Shown here: positions 1-6,788 of the stretch, in pieces
Layout of the letters: every line of letters begins with the position of its first letter
Numbering within the stretch: position 1 is the stretch's first letter
Assembly: GCA_036394075.1 (NCBI GenBank)
Contig: DASWFT010000734.1
Span: 1 to 26,541 of the forward strand
Source of the DNA: JAWWPY01 sp036394075
Lineage (GTDB): Bacteria > Actinomycetota > Actinomycetes > Streptosporangiales > Streptosporangiaceae
Length of the DNA: 26,541 nucleotides
Direction: 5' to 3'
The notes under the pieces: model-generated
Told to the model about the DNA's origin: nothing
The model's input: the letters and a program-made list of their open reading frames with translations, nothing else
Database searches by the model: none
Translations under genes and position numbers: made by a program

Positions 1-606
1 ACCAGGATCATCAGCCTCAAGGTAGCCAGGGGCCTGTTCGCGGATCCGCCCGCCCCGCCGGGCGCCCGGCCCAGCGTGAGGACGCCGGCGGAGCAGGCCG
101 TGGCCCAGCAACTCGCCGATCTTTCGGTCACTCTCGTGCGGAACCGCCCAGTGGCGTCCGGAGCAGGGCAGGCCAGGCCGGTACTGCCGCTGGCGGCAGG
201 CCGGAAGGTCTTCGTCGCGGGGCCCGCCGGGCCCGGCCTGGCCGCAGCGCTGACGACGGTGCTCCGCCGTACTGGCGGCCAGGTCGTGGCCGACCCGGGC
301 TCCGCCGATGTGATCGTGGTGGCCACCTTGGACGCCATAGGTGACCCGGCGCAGCAGCAACTGGTCGCAACTATGGAGGCGGCCGGGAAGCCGGTCGTCG
401 TGGTCGCCACGGGCGGGCCCTACGACCTGGGCCTGTTTCCGAGATCGGCGGCAGCGATAGCCACCTACTCCGACACGGGCGCCTCGATGACCGCCACGGC
501 GGACGTGCTGGCCGGCCAGCGCAACCCGGCCGGCCGCCTGCCCGTGTCCGTTCCCGCCGCCTCCGGTGCTACCGCCTACCCCTTCGGAACCGGCCTTGGC
601 TACTGA
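1..606 (+). CDS. Glycoside hydrolase family 3 beta-N-acetylhexosaminidase, C-terminal part (5' end outside window)
   Basis: The reading frame is open from the first base, so the gene starts upstream of the window. The visible 201 residues begin with RIISLKVARGLF, which resembles the end of the GH3 catalytic barrel, where a helix carrying an RI..LK...GLF pattern leads into the linker. A typical GH3 C-terminal alpha/beta domain follows: DLSVTLVRN, the LPL..GRKVFVAGP strand, then VIVVATLDA and KPVVVVATGGPYDLG, ending in NPAGRLPVSVP and YPFGTGLGY just before the stop. The family removes terminal beta-linked N-acetylglucosamine, often from cell-wall fragments during recycling. The catalytic residues lie in the missing N-terminal part, so activity cannot be judged. 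The first ATG/GTG/TTG visible in frame, at 76, is internal and not the real start. Confidence 0.85.
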   Translation, partial: TRIISLKVARGLFADPPAPPGARPSVRTPAEQAVAQQLADLSVTLVRNRPVASGAGQARPVLPLAAGRKVFVAGPAGPGLAAALTTVLRRTGGQVVADPGSADVIVVATLDAIGDPAQQQLVATMEAAGKPVVVVATGGPYDLGLFPRSAAAIATYSDTGASMTATADVLAGQRNPAGRLPVSVPAASGATAYPFGTGLGY

Positions 607-683
607 ACGATTCTCCGTCCCGACCGCCAGCGGCCAGCCGCCGGCCCCGGGCCGTAGGGCCTTCGTCGCCTACCATCGATGGC

Positions 684-1334
684 GTGCCGGAGTTGCGTGG
701 GGTGATCATGGACTGGGGCGGCGTGCTGACCAGCCCCATCCCTGACTCGGTCCGGAACTGGCTGGACGCGGACGGGATCGACCACGACAGCTACGTCTCG
801 GTGATCCGGCCCTGGCTCCACGCCGCCTACACCGGCGACGGCGAGGGTAATCCGGTTCATGCCCTGGAGCGCGGCGAGTGCACTCCAGAGGAGTTCGAGC
901 GGTTGCTCGCCTCCCAGATCGTCCGGCTCGACGGGGGCCGGGTGCCCGCCGAGGGACTGCTGGCCAGGATGTTCGCGGCGGCGCTGCCGTCGGCTGCCAT
1001 GCACGACCTGCTGCGGCAGTTGCGCGCGGCGGGCCTGCGTACCGGCCTGCTCTCCAATTCGTGGGGCGCGGGCGACTACCCGCGCGACCTTTTCCCCGTG
1101 CTGTTCGACGCCGTGGTCATCTCGGCCGAGGTGGGCATGCGCAAGCCCGAGGAGAGGATCTTCCGGCATACGGCGGCCCTGATCGGGCTGCCTCCGGAGG
1201 AGTGCGTGTTCATCGACGATGTCGAGGCCAACGTGGCCGCCGCCGAGGCGATCGGGATGACCGGCGTGCTGCACACCGAGCCGGGTCCGACCGCCGCGCG
1301 CCTCGCGGGCCTGCTGGGCATTCCCCTCGGCTAA
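684..1334 (+). CDS. HAD-superfamily hydrolase (DxGG subtype)
   Basis: This is a 216-residue HAD-like hydrolase starting at GTG. Motif I reads MDWGGVLT, with the nucleophile Asp at residue 10; the usual second Asp is Gly, which is common in the subfamily resembling the phosphatase domain of soluble epoxide hydrolase. Motif II is LLSNSW, motif III is the Lys in RKPEERIF (about residue 154), and motif IV is FIDDVEANV (Asp178 and Asp179). A helical cap lies between motifs I and II. The fold is complete, so it is probably a cytoplasmic phosphatase or dehalogenase-like enzyme, but the substrate cannot be inferred. It begins 77 bases after the GH3 gene. An internal ATG at 708 would cut off the first strand of the Rossmann fold, so the GTG start is preferred. 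Only 15 bases separate it from the Vsr gene. Confidence 0.85.
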   Translation: MPELRGVIMDWGGVLTSPIPDSVRNWLDADGIDHDSYVSVIRPWLHAAYTGDGEGNPVHALERGECTPEEFERLLASQIVRLDGGRVPAEGLLARMFAAALPSAAMHDLLRQLRAAGLRTGLLSNSWGAGDYPRDLFPVLFDAVVISAEVGMRKPEERIFRHTAALIGLPPEECVFIDDVEANVAAAEAIGMTGVLHTEPGPTAARLAGLLGIPLG

Positions 1335-1349
1335 GGGGCCGCGCTAGCG

Positions 1350-1841
1350 TTGGCCCCCGTGGTCGACCATCCGAGGACTGACTATCCGAGCCCCTCAAGT
1401 CCCGGGCGCTCGGCCAACATGCGGGCCAACCGGCGCACGGATACCAAACCCGAGCTAGCCTTGCGCAGCGCCCTGCACCGCCAGGGGTACCGGTTCCGCA
1501 AAGATCACCGACTTGACCTGAACGACGGTGCGCGGGTCCGTCCCGACATAGCGTTCACGGCCCGGAAGGTTGCCGTTTTCGTCGACGGCTGCTTCTGGCA
1601 CGCCTGCCCCGAGCACGGCCGTGACCCGACGGTCAACGAGTGGTACTGGGCACCCAAGCTGCGCCGGAACATCGAGCGTGACCGGGCCGCCGACGCTGCC
1701 CTCGCGGCTGCGGGCTGGCGGGTAGTCCGCGTCTGGGAGCACGAGCCGCTGACCGCGGCGGTAGATGCCGTGATCGCGGCGCTCGGCGGCGCCAACTGCC
1801 CGATTCCCGGACCTGCGGACGCCCGGGGTGGCACACTTTGA
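1350..1841 (+). CDS. vsr: Very short patch repair (Vsr-type) DNA mismatch endonuclease
   Basis: This 163-residue protein matches the Vsr family in order: MRANRRTDTKPELALRSALH near the N terminus, RPDIAF (Asp66, equivalent to the catalytic Asp), VAVFVDGCFWHACPEHG (His84 and the zinc-binding Cys/His cluster), WYWAPKLRRNIERD, and GWRVVRVWEHE. Vsr enzymes nick next to T:G mismatches made by deamination of 5-methylcytosine and so start short-patch repair. They usually accompany a cytosine methyltransferase, but none is visible here, so this is an orphan copy within the window. The start is uncertain: TTG at 1350 gives the longest form, GTG at 1359 and ATG at 1419 are alternatives, and conservation only begins at SANMRANRR. 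It follows the HAD gene by 15 bases and may be co-transcribed with it. Confidence 0.88.
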   Translation: MAPVVDHPRTDYPSPSSPGRSANMRANRRTDTKPELALRSALHRQGYRFRKDHRLDLNDGARVRPDIAFTARKVAVFVDGCFWHACPEHGRDPTVNEWYWAPKLRRNIERDRAADAALAAAGWRVVRVWEHEPLTAAVDAVIAALGGANCPIPGPADARGGTL

Positions 1842-1901
1842 TCATCAGGGGGCACGCTGTCCAGTGCGCCCGCGGCGCTTTCTGCCCACCCTGGGGACTC
1901 C

Positions 1902-2396
1902 ATGCGCGTCTACCTGCCCGCGACGCTGCCGGCGCTCGCCGATCTGCTGCGCACCGGGGAGATCGGCCCGGTCCCGCTGACCGGGTTCGCGGTCACCCCC
2001 GCGCTACGCGAGTGGTATGCCAGCGGGGATCTCGAAGAACTCGAGTACGTGGCGATGACCCACGCGGCCCGGGCGTCGCTCCGGCTGCTGCTCGCTGACT
2101 CTGACGCGCCGCGCAGGCGTGTGGTACTCGCCGTCGACGTGCCGGACGAGCAGGTCGGGCACAACGGGGGGTTCGACGAGCCGACCGTGGTGGTGATTTC
2201 CGCTCCCGTCCCGCTGCGCCTGGTGGTCTCCGGGCACATCGACGATCTGCTCGCGGTCAATGACATCACCGATGCGGTCGCCGCGCTGCCCCTCGCCGAC
2301 AAGGGCGACGACGACGCTCGCTTCGTCGTGGACGGCGCGGAGGGTCACGACCTGCTCTGGTACGCCAGCCAGGAACTGCCGCACGTCATCGGCTGA
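1902..2396 (+). CDS. DUF6912 family protein, function unknown
   Basis: This 164-residue protein begins MRVYLPATLPALADLL and contains FAVTPALREWYASGDLEELEYVA and AARASLRLL. I recognise this pattern as the actinobacterial DUF6912 family. No catalytic motif, signal peptide or membrane segment is visible. It looks like a soluble alpha/beta protein with a conserved acidic patch (GDLEELE) and a hydrophobic core (RVVLAVDVP, VVVISAPVPLRLVV). The ATG start agrees with the conserved MRVYLPAT beginning. The family is widespread as a single-copy gene in actinomycetes and has no established function. The stop codon lies inside a perfect hairpin (2394-2411), which probably ends the transcript. Confidence 0.8.
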   Translation: MRVYLPATLPALADLLRTGEIGPVPLTGFAVTPALREWYASGDLEELEYVAMTHAARASLRLLLADSDAPRRRVVLAVDVPDEQVGHNGGFDEPTVVVISAPVPLRLVVSGHIDDLLAVNDITDAVAALPLADKGDDDARFVVDGAEGHDLLWYASQELPHVIG

Positions 2397-2411
2397 GCCC
2401 GCTCGGGCTCA
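2394..2411 (+). terminator. Hairpin overlapping the stop codon of the DUF6912 gene
   Basis: The sequence TGAGCCCGCTCGGGCTCA has 8-base arms that pair perfectly around a 2-base centre (about a 6-7 bp stem in practice). It includes the TGA stop codon at 2394-2396. No T-run follows, which is usual for actinomycete terminators. The assignment as a terminator is inferred from position and stem strength. Confidence 0.5.
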
Positions 2412-2705
2412 CCATCCAGCCGCTTGTTCTCAGCGCTCGTACTCGCGGCGGTCTCCGGCGCCGGGGCGCTCGGCGCCCTTGGAATGTGTGCCAACGCGGG
2501 CAGGCGCACGTATTAGGGATATGGCGCAACGGCCGAAATATGGGCAGAGCTTTTGTTTATGCCAGCGATTCCCGTTTGGGCCGAAAAGGCGCTGGCTGCC
2601 TGGGCATTGAAATGCGGTGTCGCAACCTTGGCCCAGGAAAGAACCTGCGCTACTTTGTGGGTCGTCGGGCAGGCGCTCGACCTACAAAAAGGGGGAACAA
2701 TCCAA
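2397..2705. other. 309-base intergenic region with an AT-richer patch
   Basis: No convincing gene is present. After the hairpin the sequence stays GC-rich to about 2500, then becomes clearly less GC-rich around 2510-2600 and again at 2640-2710, as is common for actinomycete promoter regions. A candidate promoter for the secreted lectin gene lies at 2628-2656. Open frames crossing the region (for example from ATG 2553 into the lectin gene) lack ribosome-binding sites and family similarity. Confidence 0.5.
2628..2656 (+). promoter_or_regulatory. Candidate promoter for the secreted lectin-domain gene
   Basis: TTGGCC at 2628-2633 and TACTTT at 2651-2656 are separated by 17 bases, a fair match to a housekeeping-type -35/-10 pair. 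Transcription would start near 2663, giving a leader of about 43 bases that contains the GGGGGAA ribosome-binding site at 2691-2697. This is inferred from sequence only. Confidence 0.35.
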
Positions 2706-4133
2706 ATGCAATGGAAAAGAGCCGCTGCCGCTGTCACGGTGGCGGCGGCAATCGGCGCCAGCACAATGGCCAGCGCATCGGCGTCGGTGCCCGCGCGTCA
2801 TGGGCCCAGCGGCGCCGTGATCAGGGTCATCAACTTGCACAAGGCCTACCAGCGGGCGCTTCCGCTGGCCCACCACGGCCGCGTCATGGGAAAGCTCCAG
2901 CCGCGTGGCAAGCGGCTGCATGTCAAGGGGGCCACGGGGCCGGCGTCCTGCGTAGAACCGAACTGCAACCTCACCTACCACGACGGCTTGGTGCAGCATC
3001 ACCCGCACGTCTACCTGCTGCTCTGGGGCCCCGCATGGAACCCGAGCGGCCCGGACGTCGGGTACCTGGCCAGCTTCTACGCGGGCCTGGGGGTGGGCCC
3101 GCAGGACACCTGGTCCGCCATCACCAGCCAGTACTCTGACGGGTCGGGTCACCCGACGTTCAGCGGATCCGTCCTCCAGGGCGCCTTCCTTGACATCAGC
3201 GCGCCGCCCGCAGACGTAAGCCAGACCAACCTCAACGCCGAGGCCGATGCGTTCGTCACCTCCCAGGGGATCACCGACCTGAGTGACGCGCAGATCGTCA
3301 TCGCCAGCCAGACCGGTACCTGCTTCAATGACGGCTTCGTCGGCAACCCGTCCGGCTGCTCGTCGTCGCCTCCCACCTACTGCGCCTGGCACACCAACTC
3401 CACCCTCGGTGAGACGTTCACCAACCTGCCGTACCTGCTTGACGCCGGCCTGAGCTGCGGGCAGAACTTCATCAACTCGGGCAGCGCGGGGACCTACGAC
3501 GGGTTCTCGATCGTGGGCGGCCACGAGTACGCGGAGACCATCACGGACCCGGCGCCGGTCAGCGGCTGGTTCGATGCGGCCGACAACGTCTCCGGCGGGG
3601 AGAACGGCGACAAGTGCGCCTGGGCGGGTGAGCTGTGGGGCACCCCCGATCCGGCGGGCAACGTGACCCTGTCCACCGGGTCGTTCGCCATGCAGTCCAC
3701 GTGGAGCAACGCGGCCAGCGGCTGTGTCATGTCCGCCACGCCGCCGCCGCCGCCATCCGGCCCGATAACGGGCTACCGGGGCAAGTGTGTGGACGACGCG
3801 GCGTCCCGCACCACCAACGGGAACAAGATCGACCTGTGGACATGCAACAGAACCGCCGCGCAGAACTGGACCGTCCGGACGAACAACACGCTCACCGTCT
3901 TCGGCAAGTGCATGGACATCCAGGGCGCCAGCAGCCTGAACGGCGCCAAGATTCAACTGTGGCCGTGCAACGGCGGATGGAACCAGGTGTGGGTCCATCA
4001 CTCGAACGGCGAACTGGTCAACCCGCACTCCGGCAAGTGCCTGACCGACCCCGGCTACAGCACGGTGAACGGCACCCAGCTCGTTCTGTGGTCGTGCGCA
4101 GCCACCGCCAACCAGATCTGGCACCTCCCCTAA
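2706..4133 (+). CDS. Secreted EXORDIUM/PHI-1-like protein with C-terminal ricin B-type lectin domain
   Basis: The product is a 475-residue exported protein. ATG 2706 is chosen over the upstream in-frame ATG 2553 because GGGGGAA (2691-2697) sits 8 bases before it and a signal peptide (MQWKRAAAAVTVAAAIGAS, Ala-X-Ala cleavage near residues 20-27) then begins at residue 1. Residues about 75-340 resemble bacterial secreted relatives of plant EXORDIUM/phosphate-induced protein 1: TYHDGLVQ, VYLLLWGPAW, YCAWHT and GGHEYAETITDP followed by GWFD..DN and NGDKCAW. His273-Glu274 and Glu277 form an HExxE motif, possibly metal-binding. A proline linker (ATPPPPPSGP) leads to a beta-trefoil with three QxW-type repeats at about residues 386 (QNW), 427 (QVW) and 470 (QIW). 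Many Cys residues suggest disulfides. Likely an extracellular carbohydrate-binding protein, possibly a hydrolase. Confidence 0.8.
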   Translation: MQWKRAAAAVTVAAAIGASTMASASASVPARHGPSGAVIRVINLHKAYQRALPLAHHGRVMGKLQPRGKRLHVKGATGPASCVEPNCNLTYHDGLVQHHPHVYLLLWGPAWNPSGPDVGYLASFYAGLGVGPQDTWSAITSQYSDGSGHPTFSGSVLQGAFLDISAPPADVSQTNLNAEADAFVTSQGITDLSDAQIVIASQTGTCFNDGFVGNPSGCSSSPPTYCAWHTNSTLGETFTNLPYLLDAGLSCGQNFINSGSAGTYDGFSIVGGHEYAETITDPAPVSGWFDAADNVSGGENGDKCAWAGELWGTPDPAGNVTLSTGSFAMQSTWSNAASGCVMSATPPPPPSGPITGYRGKCVDDAASRTTNGNKIDLWTCNRTAAQNWTVRTNNTLTVFGKCMDIQGASSLNGAKIQLWPCNGGWNQVWVHHSNGELVNPHSGKCLTDPGYSTVNGTQLVLWSCAATANQIWHLP

Positions 4134-4214
4134 CCATCGCTCGCCCTGATCCGGGGCCGTGTCCGCCAACCCCGCCGGCGGGCATGGTCCCGGAACCCGT
4201 GCGACGATGAGAAC

Positions 4215-5843
4215 ATGGATGCCGTCACTAACGTCCCCTCCCCGGTGAACGAGCCGGTCAGGCAGTACGCACCGGGAAGCCACGACCGCGCTGTGCTGGA
4301 GGCCAAGGTCAAGGACCTGGCCGGGGAGCATGCTGTTTTGACCATGACGGTGGGCGGCCGGCAGCGGCTGGGCGGCGGCGAGCGCATCGACGTGGTCGAG
4401 CCGCACAACCACCGGCATGTGCTCGGCCATCTCGGCAACGCGACCGACGACGATGTGGCGGGCGCGATCGAGGCGGCCGCGGCGGCTGCGCCGGGCTGGC
4501 GGGCGCTGTCCTTCGACGACCGTGCCGCCGTCTTCCTGAAGGCCGCCGACCTGCTCGCCGGGCCGTGGCGGCCGGTGCTGAACGCGTCATCGATGCTGGG
4601 CCAGTCCAAGTCGGTCTATCAGGCCGAGATCGACGCGACCTGCGAGTTGATCGACTTCTGGCGCTACAACGTCCACAACGCGCGCCGGCTGCTGGCGGAG
4701 CAGCCCGAGTCCGGTATGGGGGCCTGGAACCGGTTGGAGTACAGGCCGCTGGAAGGTTTCGTTCTGGCTATTTCGCCTTTTAATTTCACCTCGATCGCGG
4801 CGAATCTGCCGACGGCACCAGCGCTTCTCGGCAATGTGGTGGTATGGAAGCCGTCGCCGACCCAGCAGCTGTCCGCGCATTACATCATGCGCCTGCTTGA
4901 GGCGGCCGGGCTGCCGCCCGGCGTGATCAACATGGTGACCGGGGACGGCCAGGCGGTGTCCCGGGTGGCGGTCACTCACCGGGATCTGGCGGGCATTCAT
5001 TTCACCGGATCCACGGCGACGTTCCAGCATTTGTGGCGGACCGTGGGGGAGAACATTTCCGGCTATCGCGGTTACCCGCGGCTGGTCGGCGAGACCGGTG
5101 GCAAGGATTTCGTGATCGCGCATCCATCCGCCGACCCGGGTGTGCTGTCGGTGGCGTTGATCAGGGGCGCGTTCGAATACCAGGGGCAGAAATGTTCCGC
5201 CGCGTCGCGGGCGTATGTGCCGCGGTCGGTGTGGAACGGGCTGCGGGACGATTTCCTGGCCCAGGTGGAGTCGCTGAGCATGGGCGACGTGGCGGCCGAC
5301 CTGTCACTGTTCATGGGCGCGGTCATCGACGACCGGGCGTTCGCCAAGCACGCCAGCGCCCTGGAGCGGGCGCGGGCCCGGCCCGCGGTGCGGGTGCTCA
5401 CCGGCGGGGGAGTCGATGACCGCGAGGGGTTCTTCGTCCAGCCAACGGTGCTGGAATGCGCCGACCCCGCCGACGAGGTGTTCACCACCGAGTACTTCGG
5501 GCCGATCCTGGCCGTGCACGTCTTCGACGACGCGCGGTACGACGAGGTCGTCGCCCAGGCCGCCGACGTCGCGCCGTACGCGCTGACCGGCTCGATCATC
5601 GCCCAGGACCGTGACGCCATCGCCGCGGCCAGCGCGGCGCTGCGGTTCGCGGCCGGCAACTTCTACATCAACGACAAGCCGACCGGCGCGGTCGTCGGCC
5701 ACCAGCCGTTCGGCGGCGCGCGGGCCAGCGGCACCAATGACAAGGCGGGCTCGATCTTCAACCTGATCCGCTGGGTGAACGCCCGCACCATCAAGGAACT
5801 GTTCGCGCCTCCGGTGGACTACCGGTACCCGCACATGGGCTGA
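4215..5843 (+). CDS. pruA: L-glutamate gamma-semialdehyde (delta-1-pyrroline-5-carboxylate) dehydrogenase
   Basis: This 542-residue aldehyde dehydrogenase oxidises glutamate semialdehyde to glutamate with NAD+, the second step of proline breakdown. The N-terminal part MLGQSKSVYQAEIDATCELIDFWRYNV and the closing GHQPFGGARASGTNDKAGS are typical of the separate-chain P5CDH type (the form also found in eukaryotes) rather than fused PutA. The cofactor region FNFTSIAANLPTAPALLGNVVVWKPSP, the catalytic base Glu293 in GETGGKDF and the catalytic Cys327 in GQKCSAASRAYVP are all present. ATG at 4215 has only a weak GA-rich ribosome-binding site. No proline dehydrogenase is visible next to it. A local drop in GC (about 4750-4870) covers the conserved cofactor-binding segment. 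The protein produces glutamate, the substrate of the glutamate dehydrogenase encoded further right. Confidence 0.93.
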   Translation: MDAVTNVPSPVNEPVRQYAPGSHDRAVLEAKVKDLAGEHAVLTMTVGGRQRLGGGERIDVVEPHNHRHVLGHLGNATDDDVAGAIEAAAAAAPGWRALSFDDRAAVFLKAADLLAGPWRPVLNASSMLGQSKSVYQAEIDATCELIDFWRYNVHNARRLLAEQPESGMGAWNRLEYRPLEGFVLAISPFNFTSIAANLPTAPALLGNVVVWKPSPTQQLSAHYIMRLLEAAGLPPGVINMVTGDGQAVSRVAVTHRDLAGIHFTGSTATFQHLWRTVGENISGYRGYPRLVGETGGKDFVIAHPSADPGVLSVALIRGAFEYQGQKCSAASRAYVPRSVWNGLRDDFLAQVESLSMGDVAADLSLFMGAVIDDRAFAKHASALERARARPAVRVLTGGGVDDREGFFVQPTVLECADPADEVFTTEYFGPILAVHVFDDARYDEVVAQAADVAPYALTGSIIAQDRDAIAAASAALRFAAGNFYINDKPTGAVVGHQPFGGARASGTNDKAGSIFNLIRWVNARTIKELFAPPVDYRYPHMG

Positions 5844-5858
5844 GCCGACCGGGTCGGG

Positions 5859-5888
5859 CGTTTCCGCGGAAACGTTTCCGCGGAGACG
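5859..5888. promoter_or_regulatory. 30-base near-perfect palindrome made of a tandem 14-base repeat
   Basis: Bases 5863-5884 are a perfect 22-base palindrome centred on AAACGTTT; the symmetry extends to 5859-5888 with a single mismatched pair (5862/5885). The same stretch is also two tandem copies of the 14-base unit CGTTTCCGCGGAAA and CGTTTCCGCGGAGA, with part of a third. It lies 15 bases after the pruA stop and about 110 bases before the next gene. It could be an operator (GGAAACGTTTCC resembles LacI-family sites with a central CG) or a pruA terminator hairpin without a T-run. The structure is seen directly; the function is inferred. Confidence 0.5.
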
Positions 5889-5998
5889 TTTCCCACGCCG
5901 GGGGACTCGCCTCGGGGCGGCGACGGCGGAGCGCCTGCGGTAACGCACCGGGCTGGCATAGTCTTGCTCCGTCACCACACCGACGACCGGAGGCCCCC

Positions 5999-6781
5999 AT
6001 CTACCGCCTGGTCCTGTGGAACATAGACCTGACCCTCGTCGACGTCGGGCGGGTGACCAGGGTCGCGTACGCGGAGGCGTTCCGGCGGGTAACGGGGCGC
6101 CCGCTGGTCCAGCTTCCGCAGATGGCGGGGCGGATCGAGTCGGAGATCTTCTTCGACGCCCTGGCCCTGAACGAGGCCGCGGTGGGTTCGCCGCCCGCGC
6201 GCCAGCACGGTTCGCCTGGCTCGTCGCGCTCGTCCGGCTGGACGGTGAGCGGCAGCGACGACCTGCTGGCCCGGTTCACGGGAGAATTGGCGAGCGCCTT
6301 CGGCTCCCGCCGGGCGCTGCTGCGTGAGCAGGGCCGTATGCTGCCGGGCGCCTGGGACGCGGTGTCCGAGGTGGCCCGCCGCCGCGGGGTCGTCCAGTCC
6401 GTGCTCACGGGCACGATCAGGCCGAACGCCGTGGAGAAGCTGCGTGCCTTCGGCCTGGAGGAGTTCTTCGACTTCGAGGTCGGTGGCTACGGTTCCGAGG
6501 TGTATCCCAAGGGAGCGCAGCTGCTAATGACCCGGGCCCGGGCGGCGGAAAAATACGGCGTGACCTTCGATGAGAACTCGACGGTCTACATCGGGGACTC
6601 CTCACGCGACGTCGAGGCGGCCCGGATGGGCGGCGCGCGGTGCATCGCGGTGGCCAGCGGGCGGTCCACGGTCAGCGAACTGCGCAACGCCGGAGCCGAT
6701 GTCGTCTTCGCCGACCTGGCCGATACCGCGGCCGTCATCCAGGCGATCGACCGGCTGACCATGCTCCGCGCCGCTGGCTGA
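5999..6781 (+). CDS. HAD-family hydrolase with apparent AUC start and Asn in motif I
   Basis: This is a 260-residue HAD-like protein. The reading frame matches the family from IYRLVLWNIDLTLVD onward, but no ATG, GTG or TTG occurs in frame before GTG 6053, which would remove motif I. GGAGG at 5989-5993 lies 5 bases before ATC 5999, so translation probably starts at AUC; CTG 6008 is the alternative. Motif I has Asn8-Ile-Asp10, so the usual nucleophilic Asp is Asn. Motif II is the Thr in LTGTIRPNA, motif III Lys171 in YPKGAQ, motif IV IGDSSRD (Asp200). The protein resembles phosphoglycolate phosphatase-like HADs, with a Ser/Gly/Arg-rich insert (about residues 64-80). The chromate transporter gene follows after 7 bases. 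Substrate unknown. Confidence 0.75.
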   Translation: MYRLVLWNIDLTLVDVGRVTRVAYAEAFRRVTGRPLVQLPQMAGRIESEIFFDALALNEAAVGSPPARQHGSPGSSRSSGWTVSGSDDLLARFTGELASAFGSRRALLREQGRMLPGAWDAVSEVARRRGVVQSVLTGTIRPNAVEKLRAFGLEEFFDFEVGGYGSEVYPKGAQLLMTRARAAEKYGVTFDENSTVYIGDSSRDVEAARMGGARCIAVASGRSTVSELRNAGADVVFADLADTAAVIQAIDRLTMLRAAG

Positions 6782-6788
6782 CCCAGGC

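Noticed and set aside
4171..4182. Palindrome CCCGCCGGCGGG after the lectin gene
   Set aside because: Only 12 GC-only bases with no loop; in a GC-rich genome this is likely chance, so it was not called a terminator.
2682..4430. Minus-strand open frame of about 582 codons
   Set aside because: Antisense to the secreted lectin-domain gene, with low-complexity Val/Arg/Gly-rich translation and no ribosome-binding site.
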